Assembly (NCBI GenBank): GCA_009889585.1
Contig: WUQV01000198.1
Span: 1 to 10,678 of the forward strand
Origin: Candidatus Bathyarchaeota archaeon
GTDB taxonomy: Archaea > Thermoproteota > Bathyarchaeia > Bathyarchaeales > WUQV01
DNA length: 10,678 bases
Direction: 5' to 3'
Shown here: positions 1 through 6,501 of the stretch, piece after piece
How the letters are laid out: every line of letters begins with the position of its first letter
Position numbering within the stretch: position 1 is the first letter of the stretch
Translations under genes and position numbers: made by a program
Notes under the pieces: generated by a model
What the model saw: only the letters and a program-made list of their open reading frames with translations
Databases searched by the model: none
What the model was told of the DNA's origin: nothing

Positions 1-2
1 AA

Positions 3-116
3 TTGATGGAATACGTGGAAATGGAAGATCAAAGAAGAGTGAAAGAGATCCTGGAAAAGAACAGAGTAGAAGTTCCTACGTTTGAATTGAAATCTGGTGC
101 TCCGGCCGGGATTTGA
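3..116 (+). CDS. Possible C-terminal end of an unidentified protein, cut by the left edge
   Basis: The third forward frame is open from the window edge to a TGA at 114-116, giving about 37 residues rich in charged amino acids (motifs MEDQRR, KEILEKNR). The composition is protein-like, but the stretch is too short to assign a family. The last seven codons and the stop lie antisense inside the 3' half of the tRNA gene, so either the gene really ends in the tRNA or the frame is a chance extension. No start is visible because the window begins inside it. I do not recognise the product. Confidence 0.3.
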   Translation: MMEYVEMEDQRRVKEILEKNRVEVPTFELKSGAPAGI

Positions 117-172
117 ACCCGGGTCTCCGGCTCGAAAGGCCGGAATACTTGGCCGGACTATACTACCGGAGC
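95..172 (-). tRNA. tRNA-Glu (anticodon UUC), with encoded CCA end
   Basis: Read on the reverse strand from 172, the cloverleaf folds completely: 7-bp acceptor GCTCCGG/CCGGAGC, a weak 4-bp D stem (GTAT/GTAT, two wobble pairs) with a G-rich loop, a 5-bp anticodon stem CCGGC/GCCGG around loop CTTTCGA, and a 5-bp T stem CCGGG/CCCGG with loop TTCAAAT. The anticodon TTC sits at 136-134, so it reads GAA and GAG (Glu). The discriminator base is A at 98, and CCA is encoded at 97-95, so the mature 3' end need not be added entirely by nucleotidyltransferase. No intron is visible. Confidence 0.95.
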
Positions 173-198
173 GCTGCTTGAATACGGACGATCCTCCT

Positions 199-208
199 CG
201 AATTAAGT
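199..208 (-). promoter_or_regulatory. Weak box A candidate for tRNA-Glu
   Basis: On the reverse strand an A/T-rich stretch (CTTAATT) lies about 30 bases upstream of the mature 5' end of the tRNA. This is the spacing expected of an archaeal TATA element giving a transcript with a short 5' leader. The match to consensus is modest. A better TTTAAA match at 291-296 is too far from the tRNA to be its only promoter unless a leader of about 90 bases is made. Confidence 0.3.
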
Positions 209-263
209 CTTTCTAATCGAAAAGAATACGATGAGGATGAGCTTGAGGCGCTCCTTCGCTTAA

Positions 264-288
264 GCTGGGCTCGGCCGAAAAGCTCAGC
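264..288 (-). terminator. Hairpin between the dehydratase operon and tRNA-Glu
   Basis: GCTGGGCT (264-271) pairs with AGCTCAGC (281-288), with one G-U, around an 8-base loop. An overlapping alternative stem GCTTGAG/CTTAAGC occupies 241-265. Lying about 95 bases downstream of the last operon gene, it could be a transcript end or processing structure. There is no strong T-run after it on the reverse strand, so the terminator reading is tentative. The 210 bases from 173 to 382 contain no other convincing gene. Confidence 0.25.
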
Positions 289-382
289 CTTTTAAAGTCG
301 TTCTAAGGGTTTAAGCGCCTCTTCGCGCCTCCTTCGTACGCGATGCCTACGCGCATGCAGATCCTTGAGCTTCGTCTAATGC

Positions 383-1558
383 CTAATCGAGGCGAGCCGA
401 GGCCTTGACGCACTCCTTCAACGGGGCCAAGCGAACGCTTGCGTCGTTCATCGTCGGCGCATAATGAGCGGCCTTAACGGAGTTCGTCATAATCTCATCA
501 AACCCCAACTCCTTAGTCCACGTCACGATGGCACAAGTATCGCATATAACGCGACCGCCAGCTGCTTCTATGATCCTTACGCACTCTTCGGCCATTCGCT
601 TGACGTACCTCGACGTACAAACCCATAGCTCGACGTCGTCCCTTAGCCTTTCGCCCTTTAGGAGCCTTGCAACCGCCTTAACCTCCTCAAGGGAGCAATG
701 AGGGCATCCGATGAAGACTAGGTCGGGCTCCTCCTTAGAGCTCGTTGACAACCTTTCGACGATGTCGTCGAGGGATTTTCGGCTCACGGTCGCTCTCTCA
801 AGGCCTTCGGGAGGGAGCTCATCCTTTAGTTGGAACAAACTCGTCATTCCGCTTGAGGCCATCGACGCGCCCATCTGCTTTAGCTCGTCGATCGAGCTCC
901 ACCTTAACCCCTTGAGTAGAGGAACGCCTTCCTCAACGACCTTCCCTACGTAATAGCCTAAGGCGCCGAAGTCGACTTCGTTTTTAAGCTGGGTCTCGAC
1001 TTCGAAAACGGCCGTAGGGCGCCTGCCCTCAGGCGTGTGTACGCCATAATCCGACGTCTTCCCTATTACGGCTGAGGCTAAGGCGCTCGGGGCGCCCTCT
1101 CGATTCGTATGAGCATTTAGTATCGAGTTGGCGTAAACAACTGCCGAGGACTCCGACCACGCTAAATGCGATCCCTCAGGCGGCTTATGTTCGTAATAAG
1201 GCGTACAAGTTAACGACGGGATCACGCCCATCTTATGAAGGGCGTTGAGTACTTCCCTTTGGCCCTCCTTAAGCCTAGGAGGCAGCACGTCCGCTAAATG
1301 TATCTCGTCGACGGATGAGGGGTTCGAAGTCGATGGGATCGCTACCCTCCCGCCGCCCTCGGCCAACGCCTTAAGGAAATCGATCGCCGCATCGCCAACG
1401 GTCTTGTAGGAGACGCCGGCTATGTGAGCCGAGTGAATCGGTATTAGCTTGGTCGCGCCGAATAGCTCGCCTAATTTGACGATGATCCTCATGCAAACTT
1501 GCTTAGCCCAACCGAGCTCGCCGTCGTAAACTCTTTCCTCTTCAACTGTTAAATACGT
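383..1558 (-). CDS. Phosphomevalonate dehydratase large subunit (aconitase X / DUF521)
   Basis: This is the large subunit of the aconitase-X type dehydratase. In archaea with separate large and small subunits it converts (R)-5-phosphomevalonate to trans-anhydromevalonate 5-phosphate, a step of the modified mevalonate route to isoprenoid lipids. Family signatures are HSAHIAGVSYKTVGDA near the N-terminus, the TCTPY motif, GCPHCS, WVCTSRY and ICDTCAIVTW; their cysteines include the likely Fe-S ligands and active-site residues. The first in-frame ATG (1492) gives 369 residues but drops conserved N-terminal sequence. Upstream, the same frame continues back to a TGA and encodes YLTVEEERVYDGELG, matching the usual family start. 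The codon where Met is expected is ACG at 1558-1556, 8 bases after a GGAGG at 1571-1567, giving 391 residues. An ATG at 1565 overlaps the small-subunit stop (ATGA) but is out of frame. The start is therefore uncertain and the stop is TAG. The gene is last in an operon with the small subunit. Confidence 0.9.
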   Translation of the reverse strand, partial: TYLTVEEERVYDGELGWAKQVCMRIIVKLGELFGATKLIPIHSAHIAGVSYKTVGDAAIDFLKALAEGGGRVAIPSTSNPSSVDEIHLADVLPPRLKEGQREVLNALHKMGVIPSLTCTPYYEHKPPEGSHLAWSESSAVVYANSILNAHTNREGAPSALASAVIGKTSDYGVHTPEGRRPTAVFEVETQLKNEVDFGALGYYVGKVVEEGVPLLKGLRWSSIDELKQMGASMASSGMTSLFQLKDELPPEGLERATVSRKSLDDIVERLSTSSKEEPDLVFIGCPHCSLEEVKAVARLLKGERLRDDVELWVCTSRYVKRMAEECVRIIEAAGGRVICDTCAIVTWTKELGFDEIMTNSVKAAHYAPTMNDASVRLAPLKECVKASARLD

Positions 1559-1561
1559 AAG

Positions 1562-1969
1562 TCATCCCTCCTTTCGACTTAAGATCTTGACGAGCCCTTC
1601 GTCGCCGTTTACTTCGACTTCATCGCCGCTTTTGATTTTAGAGATGTCAATTCGATCCACCATCGGTATCCCCGCGATAAGAGCCCCTACCGCTACCACT
1701 GGATCCGCGAATCGGTTGACGATAGCAGCCGGGACTAAGCCCCTTTTGGCCAATGAGTACAACACGTAACTGCCGACGGTCGAGCCTCGGCCGTGGGGAA
1801 AGCAAAGGATCGATCCCTTAAGGGGCTTGCCTTGGAGCTCGTGGCCCTTTTCGATCACGACGCTTGATTCGAGGCTCACGCCTCCGAGGAAGCTGATTGG
1901 CTCGCTTGAGACGAGCGCAACGCCCCTCGCGTGACCTGGGGCAATAGAGCGGCCTTGTAACACGATCAT
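1562..1969 (-). CDS. Phosphomevalonate dehydratase small subunit (aconitase X swivel domain / DUF126)
   Basis: This is the small (swivel-domain) subunit that pairs with the large subunit encoded directly downstream to form the archaeal phosphomevalonate dehydratase of the modified mevalonate pathway. From the ATG at 1969 it has 135 residues, the usual size. It opens with MIVLQGRSIAPG, typical of the family, and carries the conserved GRGSTVGSYVL motif at about residues 60-70, whose serine is the presumed catalytic base, followed by the NRFADPVVAVGALIAGIPMV segment. The frame extends to a TTG at 1999 (ten more residues), but the family start and an AGGGAG 9 bases upstream favour 1969. Its TGA overlaps an out-of-frame ATG in the large-subunit leader, and the HD gene ends 43 bases upstream, so the three genes probably share a transcript. 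Confidence 0.93.
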   Translation of the reverse strand: MIVLQGRSIAPGHARGVALVSSEPISFLGGVSLESSVVIEKGHELQGKPLKGSILCFPHGRGSTVGSYVLYSLAKRGLVPAAIVNRFADPVVAVGALIAGIPMVDRIDISKIKSGDEVEVNGDEGLVKILSRKEG

Positions 1970-2012
1970 AAGGATGGGCTCCCTCAAGATCCACCTCAAT
2001 CCATTGTTACTT

Positions 2013-3290
2013 TTAATAGGAAATCCTGGTTGAAATCGGAGCCTCCCCTAAGACCTTCGTCGCAGCTGCTTCAACCTTCTCCCTAAACCTCGCCTCAGTA
2101 TAAACGCGTAAAATGTTAATAAATCCCCTTAATACGTTGAATATGCTCGATATCTCGCTAAGATTTCGTACTACTTTCCTCCCTCCTCTTTTGAAGAACA
2201 CAGGCACCTCCATTGGTTCCATTAACAATGAATGACGATATGGTACTGATGGCAAAGTCGGTACATCTATTATAACCACCTCCTCCTTTACATCAGCCTT
2301 TTTAGCTATCTCGCTACGTAATTGATCCCTTACTTCTTCAACTTCAAAAATCCTCGATATTGAATCATCCCTAACGTAAAATATCCGTTCATAAGCGCAC
2401 TTCAATAACTTCCTCCTTTCTAAGCCCTCTACGATAGACTTAGACCTTTCACATTTCTTCAACATAATCCAAACGGTAAAGTCATCAAGCGCTAGGTACT
2501 CCTCTGGCGTCTTAAACTTCAACAGCCCAAGCTCATCCTCGGCCTTTTCCATGGCTAAAACCATCATTATTTGAGCAGCTCGGCTAACTCGATGGAAGTA
2601 TATGCTCTTAAACGATTCCACTCGAGCTATCATGAATGACTCCAACGCTGAAAGGGCTCCGATATCGACGGATAGCTCCCCGTTTAAAACGTCGAATGAA
2701 TTGATTATTCGAGGGACGTCTACGTAGCCGTATTCAGCGCCCGTATGGTACGTATCCCTAACGATGAAATCGAGCTTATCGACGTCGACTGAGCTACGGA
2801 CGATTTGATCGAGAAAGGCCCTTCCCGGCTTGTTTAACGTCCCTACGGCAAGCTTGCTTATTTCGCTTGGGTCGTAACCGAGCCCCTTTAGGACGTCGCT
2901 TAACTCAGACCTCTGTATAACCCAAGACGTCATATCCTCGTGAGTCTTTTCTAATGACTTGATGAGCAAGTGCTCGAAGACGTGAGAGAACGGGCCGTGC
3001 CCTACGTCGTGTAATAACGCCGCTATACGAACTGCCTCCGCCTCGTCCTTGCTCACGAGCCGCGAGACGTTGAAGTTCTCTAAAGCGCGACCGGCTAAGT
3101 GCATGACCCCTATCGAGTGCTCGAACCTAGTGTGGTTCGCGGCTGGGTATACGAACTCCGATCCGGCGAGCTGCTTCAACCGACGTAAGCGTTGAACGGG
3201 ATGAGAATCGATGATATCTCGTTCCGCCTCGGTCACGTACACGTACCCGTGGATGGGGTCCTTGATCTCCCCCCAGTGTCGCCTCAACAA
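2013..3290 (-). CDS. HD-domain phosphohydrolase, SAMHD1/dGTPase-like
   Basis: This predicted metal-dependent phosphohydrolase (425 residues) belongs to the COG1078 family, related to SAMHD1 and bacterial YwfO-like proteins, several of which hydrolyse deoxynucleoside triphosphates. The metal motif is complete: H58 in RFEHS, H94-D95 in LLHDVGHG, and D169 in VDVDKLDF, which aligns with the last metal ligand of SAMHD1. The N-terminal DPIHGYV and HPVQRLRRLKQL segments are also typical. The C-terminal third is divergent and may be an oligomerisation or regulatory region. The start is TTG at 3290, followed by another TTG, with a GGCGAG-like site just upstream. It heads the operon with the dehydratase subunits, although no metabolic link is obvious. 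It is divergent from thymidylate kinase, so two nucleotide-related enzymes share one intergenic region. The substrate cannot be read from sequence. Confidence 0.9.
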   Translation of the reverse strand: MLRRHWGEIKDPIHGYVYVTEAERDIIDSHPVQRLRRLKQLAGSEFVYPAANHTRFEHSIGVMHLAGRALENFNVSRLVSKDEAEAVRIAALLHDVGHGPFSHVFEHLLIKSLEKTHEDMTSWVIQRSELSDVLKGLGYDPSEISKLAVGTLNKPGRAFLDQIVRSSVDVDKLDFIVRDTYHTGAEYGYVDVPRIINSFDVLNGELSVDIGALSALESFMIARVESFKSIYFHRVSRAAQIMMVLAMEKAEDELGLLKFKTPEEYLALDDFTVWIMLKKCERSKSIVEGLERRKLLKCAYERIFYVRDDSISRIFEVEEVRDQLRSEIAKKADVKEEVVIIDVPTLPSVPYRHSLLMEPMEVPVFFKRGGRKVVRNLSEISSIFNVLRGFINILRVYTEARFREKVEAAATKVLGEAPISTRISY

Positions 3291-3351
3291 GCTCGCCTTT
3301 ATCTGGGCTATATCGATGCTTTTGATTTATGCTTAATGCGGGTCGGTCTAA
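3291..3351. promoter_or_regulatory. Divergent promoter region between HD phosphohydrolase and thymidylate kinase
   Basis: Only 61 bases separate the two start codons. On the reverse strand GATATAG (about 3308-3314) lies some 20 bases above the TTG start of the HD gene. On the forward strand GATTTATGCTTA (about 3323-3335) lies about 25 bases above the GTG start of the kinase, which has no good Shine-Dalgarno site and may be leaderless. The two elements lie close together, so initiation in the two directions may compete. Confidence 0.4.
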
Positions 3352-3957
3352 GTGAGAGGGGCCTTCATTTGCATCGAGGGGATTGACGCGAGCGGGAAGA
3401 CCGTTCAAGCGAGAAGGCTCGTTAAAAACCTAAGGGCGCTCGGGTACGACGCGATTTACACGACGGAGCCGAGCCGAGGCGCCGTAGGTAGGCTCGTCAA
3501 AAGGCTTATCTTAAGCGTCGAAAGGCGGGCGCCGAGCGCCATGGAGGCCTTACTATTCGCAGCCGATCGATTGGACCACCTTCAAAGGGAGGTCATGCCG
3601 GCGCTAGCCGCTGGAGGGATCGTCGTCTCGGATCGTTACGTCCACTCGTCGTTAGCTTATCAAGGGGCCGCAGGTCTCGATTTAAAATGGATTAAGGAGG
3701 TCAATCGATTCGCGATCAAGCCTGACTTGGTCATATACTTAGACGTTCCGCCGGAGGTCGTGATCGAGAGGATTAAACGTAAGCCTTCGGTTATGGAAAC
3801 CTTAGAGAACCAACGAAGGGTTCGAGAGCTTTACTTGAAGTTAGTAGAGGAAGGGGAGCTAGTCCTTCTTAACGGAAACCGTCCCATCGAAGAAGTCGCG
3901 AAGGACGTCCTAGAGGGAGCCTTGAAGCTTTTACGAAGCCTTCAGCTCGAAGGTTAA
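3352..3957 (+). CDS. tmk: Thymidylate kinase (dTMP kinase)
   Basis: This enzyme phosphorylates dTMP to dTDP with ATP for DNA precursor synthesis. The 201-residue length is normal for the family. Visible motifs are the P-loop GIDASGKT (residues 10-17), the TTEPSRGAVGRL segment, ADRLDH (71-76), the DRY motif at 94-96 in VVSDRYVHSSLAYQG, and DLVIYLDVPPEVVIERI, which leads into the lid around residues 140-155. The start is GTG at 3352, chosen because the P-loop begins eight residues later as usual and no earlier start fits. It runs opposite to the HD gene and overlaps the next, convergent gene by four bases at the shared TTAA (3954-3957). Confidence 0.96.
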   Translation: MRGAFICIEGIDASGKTVQARRLVKNLRALGYDAIYTTEPSRGAVGRLVKRLILSVERRAPSAMEALLFAADRLDHLQREVMPALAAGGIVVSDRYVHSSLAYQGAAGLDLKWIKEVNRFAIKPDLVIYLDVPPEVVIERIKRKPSVMETLENQRRVRELYLKLVEEGELVLLNGNRPIEEVAKDVLEGALKLLRSLQLEG

Positions 3958-4313
3958 CTAGAGCTTTTCATCTTGCGGATTCTCTCCAAGTCCTCGAGCA
4001 ATATCGATAGAACCGTGCCGAGCCTTTGAATCTCTTGGACGTCCTTCTCCACTTTGATCATTCGATCTACCTCTTGCATCTTCGTTAATATCGTTGACTC
4101 TAACGTCGATAGTATTATCGAGCTTAACGCGTGAATCGGGCTTTCGCCTTCTTTCACTACGACGACTTGCTTTTGACATCGTACGCACCAAAGCCTTTCG
4201 CCCTTTAGCTTGAACAACGGGGAAGCGCAAGCTGGACATGCTAACTCGGTTAAGGAAGCGCCTTGTCTAAGCAAATCGACCATCGCTCGAATGGATTCGT
4301 GGCTCTCGGACAT
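3954..4313 (-). CDS. p27 autoantigen-type zinc-ribbon protein (COG1645)
   Basis: This small archaeal protein of 119 residues resembles the Sjogren/scleroderma autoantigen 1 (p27) family. CPAC (C26, C29) and CVRC (C43, C46) form a treble-clef or ribbon-type zinc site, preceded by the characteristic helix with a LRQGASLTELACP sequence. From about residue 60 to the end it is predicted helical and coiled-coil-like. The function is unknown in archaea; a nucleic-acid or complex-assembly role is only a guess. The ATG at 4313 has a GAGGG site 7 bases upstream, and a TTTAAA box lies about 60 bases above the start. It is convergent with thymidylate kinase and overlaps it by four bases. Confidence 0.85.
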   Translation of the reverse strand: MSESHESIRAMVDLLRQGASLTELACPACASPLFKLKGERLWCVRCQKQVVVVKEGESPIHALSSIILSTLESTILTKMQEVDRMIKVEKDVQEIQRLGTVLSILLEDLERIRKMKSSS

Positions 4314-4373
4314 TTTTCAACCCTCGAGGCGCTAACCTTCAGGCGAGGCTTTGATTTTGCATTCGCTCTAGGC

Positions 4374-4383
4374 TGATTTAAAC
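4374..4383. promoter_or_regulatory. Palindromic TTTAAA box A, possibly bidirectional
   Basis: GATTTAAACC is centred at about 4379. On the reverse strand it would start a transcript near 4353, giving a leader of about 40 bases that includes the Shine-Dalgarno site of the zinc-ribbon gene. On the forward strand an ATG at 4406 lies 27 bases downstream, the position of a leaderless start, and it heads the broken reading frame described next. Confidence 0.45.
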
Positions 4384-4405
4384 CTTCAGCCTATCGGAAA
4401 ACTCC

Positions 4406-4730
4406 ATGATACATCCTACTTCCCCTTCATATTATCGAGGGGCCCATTACGGAGGCCGAACTCACGCATTTTGAGCGAATTGATGCAAGCGTTCACGCCT
4501 ATCCTCTAGAGCAATCCTTCGATACCCTTGGGTCAAGATAGGCTATCGACAACGCTCTCAGCTTCGCTTTACAGCCTATGAAGGACTATAAGAGCTATCT
4601 ACTGAAGTGGCTTAGCTTCTACTGCTTCTTTATACGAAGTCACCATATATCTGAAGCCTTCGAGGAGCTGAAGCGCCGAGCTCCGTCTGTCCGAGCTTCG
4701 CTTTTAAATGGCCAGCTTCGCGTCGGTTAA
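4406..4730 (+). pseudogene. Broken small gene of unknown function
   Basis: After an ATG at 4406 placed as for a leaderless start, the initial frame stops after 22 codons. A second frame carries protein-like sequence (IIEGPITEAELTHFERID, then HAYPLEQSFDTLGSR) up to a TAG at 4539-4541. It continues in the same frame past the stop (AIDNALSFALQPMKDYKSY, then ISEAFEELKRRAPSVR) to a TAA at 4728-4730. The pieces would make one protein of about 105 residues with a frameshift near the start and a nonsense codon. The downstream piece alone has an ATG at 4578 and 50 codons. I do not recognise the family. TAG ends other intact genes here, so readthrough is not suggested. The bases from 4384 to 4744 contain no other candidate. 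Confidence 0.4.
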
Positions 4731-4746
4731 TTCGGATTAAACGTCC

Positions 4747-4756
4747 ATATAAAAAT
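4747..4756 (+). promoter_or_regulatory. Box A of the UPF0147 gene
   Basis: ATATAAAAAT is a strong archaeal TATA element, predicting a start of transcription near 4778 and a leader of about 36 bases. The leader contains GAGGTGA (4804-4810), a clear Shine-Dalgarno site 4 bases before the ATG at 4815. Confidence 0.6.
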
Positions 4757-4814
4757 CTTATTAATTCCCAGTCCCTAATTCAAAACGGCTCCCTCGAGTT
4801 TTTGAGGTGAAACA

Positions 4815-5090
4815 ATGAGCAAGAGGAAGCTGAAGGAGTATGAAGAGCGCATAAAGCAAGCCTTGGAGGTTCTAAGCCAGGTGTCCGAGGACGTGACGAC
4901 GCCGCGCAACATAAGGAAGGCGGCCAAGGAGTCGATGGATGCGTTAAAAATGGAGAAGCATACGCACGCCGTCCGAGCTTCGAACGCCATTTCCATTTTA
5001 GATGAGATCTTACAAGATCCCAACATGCCGCCTTATACTCGCGTTAAACTTTGGAACGTTATGGGCCTGTTAGAAGCCATTAAGGATTAA
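4815..5090 (+). CDS. UPF0147 family protein
   Basis: This 91-residue, all-helical protein is characteristic of archaea (COG1698). Family signatures are VSEDVTTPRNIRKAA in the middle and DPNMPPYTRVKLWNVMGLLE at the C-terminus. The function is unknown. The start is well supported by the GAGGTGA site and by family length. It stands alone with its own promoter, and the next gene is convergent. Nothing in the sequence suggests a membrane location. Confidence 0.93.
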   Translation: MSKRKLKEYEERIKQALEVLSQVSEDVTTPRNIRKAAKESMDALKMEKHTHAVRASNAISILDEILQDPNMPPYTRVKLWNVMGLLEAIKD

Positions 5091-5174
5091 GGCGAAGTAG
5101 ATCGGCGATTAACGCTTAAAGAAGTTTAGCTTAAGGCGATGTAATAAAAGCAAGCCCTCTAACTTAACGGGGAG

Positions 5175-5195
5175 CCTTAATTATTTAAATTAAGG
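5175..5195. terminator. Perfect AT-rich hairpin in the convergent intergenic region
   Basis: CCTTAATT (5175-5182) and AATTAAGG (5188-5195) form a perfect 8-bp stem with a 5-base loop. It lies between the converging UPF0147 and isomerase genes, about 85 bases from each stop, where a bidirectional end signal would be useful. The rest of 5091-5283 is AT-rich and shows no gene. Archaeal termination usually relies on T-runs rather than hairpins, so the role is uncertain. Confidence 0.35.
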
Positions 5196-5283
5196 TACTC
5201 CAGATAAACTCATCTCAGAATACGACAACATTATAATAACATCTAAAAATTACATAAAAACTTCAATAAGTTGAGGCTTTCTC

Positions 5284-5739
5284 TTAACGATCGCCTCTTC
5301 TCTCGTAATCTTTCACCATATTTATATTACCTTCCTCTGAAGCATCAGGAGCTTTAACGCTTAACCAAGCGTCCAAGATCTCCTTCGCCACGATATCGCT
5401 CGTCAGCCTAGCGCTTATGGCTAACACGTTTGAATCATTCCAAAGCCTAGCACCCTTCGCAGTCTCTGCGTCGAAGCACAAAGCCGCCCTGACGCCTTTC
5501 ACCTTATTGGCTGCGATAGAAACGCCCGTGCCCGTGTAGCAGACGACGACCCCGAAATCGGCCCTTCCCTCGGCGACGGCCTCCCCGACCTCGAAGCCGA
5601 CGAGAGGCCATGGCACCGGCCTCCCCTCTTTTAAGTAACCAACTCTTATGACTTCAAACCCCCTTCTCTCAAGCTCCTTAGCGAGGAACTCTGCCACGGC
5701 GTAAAGGTCGTCCGAGCCGACTGCGGCTTTCCTCCTCAT
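5284..5739 (-). CDS. RpiB/LacAB-family sugar-phosphate isomerase
   Basis: This 151-residue protein has the RpiB/LacA/LacB aldose-ketose isomerase fold. The phosphate and active-site loop CYTGTGVSIAANK contains the catalytic cysteine (C67), and GVRAALC and ARLWNDSNVLAISARL follow as in the family. Two histidines used by ribose-5-phosphate isomerase B are replaced: the DH pair near the N-terminus reads DD (D10-D11), and the His of the HND motif is W100 in LWND. Many archaea use RpiA for ribose, so this is probably not a standard RpiB; another phosphosugar is likely, but I cannot name it. The last 20 residues are polar and probably flexible. The ATG at 5739 has AGGAGG 4 bases upstream, a strong ribosome binding site. 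It is convergent with UPF0147 and co-oriented with the decayed CcdA gene upstream. Confidence 0.88.
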   Translation of the reverse strand: MRRKAAVGSDDLYAVAEFLAKELERRGFEVIRVGYLKEGRPVPWPLVGFEVGEAVAEGRADFGVVVCYTGTGVSIAANKVKGVRAALCFDAETAKGARLWNDSNVLAISARLTSDIVAKEILDAWLSVKAPDASEEGNINMVKDYERRGDR

Positions 5740-5879
5740 AGTCCTCCTAATTCCGTAGTTTGTTCAACAATATCAAGGATTCGCTTCTAAAGCTCAATTC
5801 CATTTTCTGATATCCTTTCATAATGTACTTATGATATTATTCTGCGTTTATAGCAATGTACGGATGCTTCTTGTAGCTG

Positions 5880-6501
5880 TTATAAGAGGGACCATAATCC
5901 TAGTGCTATGAGCGTTAACTTAGTAATCATTCTAAAGACCTTTTTATATTTTTCTTGAATCCTTTTCGCTAAGTGGGGTGAGCTGCCGCTAGCTACTCCT
6001 ATGCCTATGAATGGCAATATTACTCCAAAGCCGAAGAGAATTAGTAAGTAGAAGTCCCACGTTGAACCTGATAATGAGCTTAGATAATATGACGAGGAGT
6101 AATGGAGTAGCGCAAGAGGCTTTGATTAAGACGAATAAGAAGCCTAAGAAGAATAGGCCAGCGAGGCTTAATCCATAGGCTTTAGCCAGCCTTTGTATTA
6201 ATGGCTTAGTGCTGAAGGGCAACTTCAACACGTCCATTAAATTAAGCCCAACTAAGATATACAGAAGGGCTAATCTCATTGTAAATACTCGATCGTATTG
6301 AGTAAATGTAGAGAGGGCTTTGAAAGAGAAGAAGGCTAAACCTAATATTATTTAAGCGTCAATCAAGCCTAACCCGGATGCCGTTGCTCTACTTAATCTT
6401 GTAAGAGGCCCTTTATCCTTCTTAACCGAAGCTGCGAGAATGAAAGCCAGAATGGCCATATTGCATGGTGAAAAGCCGGAGAATAAGCCGAGGGAGAACA
6501 T
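5880..6501 (-). pseudogene. Broken CcdA-type thiol-disulfide transporter gene
   Basis: Three reverse-strand pieces assemble into one CcdA/DsbD-like membrane protein of about 205 residues. The first, from ATG at 6501, has the LFSGFSPCNMAILAF cysteine motif and ends at an in-frame TAA (6354-6352). Beyond it, in the same frame, come ILGLAFFSFKALSTF and a piece with a second membrane cysteine motif, FLFVLIKASCATPLLLVIL. Near 6081 one extra A shifts the frame; the conserved C-terminus (LLILFGFGVILPFIGIG, then a basic tail and a final helix) continues in another frame to a TAA at 5880-5882. Intact CcdA passes electrons from cytoplasmic thioredoxin across the membrane. The paired cysteines of both motifs remain, so the loss looks recent, or the lesions are base-call errors. 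The piece from ATG 6279 to 5989 is the longest uninterrupted part. Confidence 0.75.

Noticed and set aside
303..356. Short reverse-strand open frame of 17 codons beginning MRVGIAYEGG
   Set aside because: Too short, no homology cue and no ribosome site; it lies in a G/C-rich intergenic stretch where chance frames are common.
95..382. tRNA-linked integration site (att) for an archaeal virus or plasmid
   Set aside because: No integrase, no second copy of the tRNA 3' end and no viral genes are present in the window.
383..3290. A new HD-plus-aconitase defence or signalling system
   Set aside because: Two of the three genes are a standard mevalonate-pathway enzyme; sharing an operon with the HD hydrolase is not enough to suggest a joint function.
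4539..4541. TAG read as pyrrolysine or other recoding in the small + strand gene
   Set aside because: TAG ends the intact dehydratase and TnpB frames here, and the other broken gene nearby is interrupted by TAA, so ordinary nonsense or sequence error is simpler.
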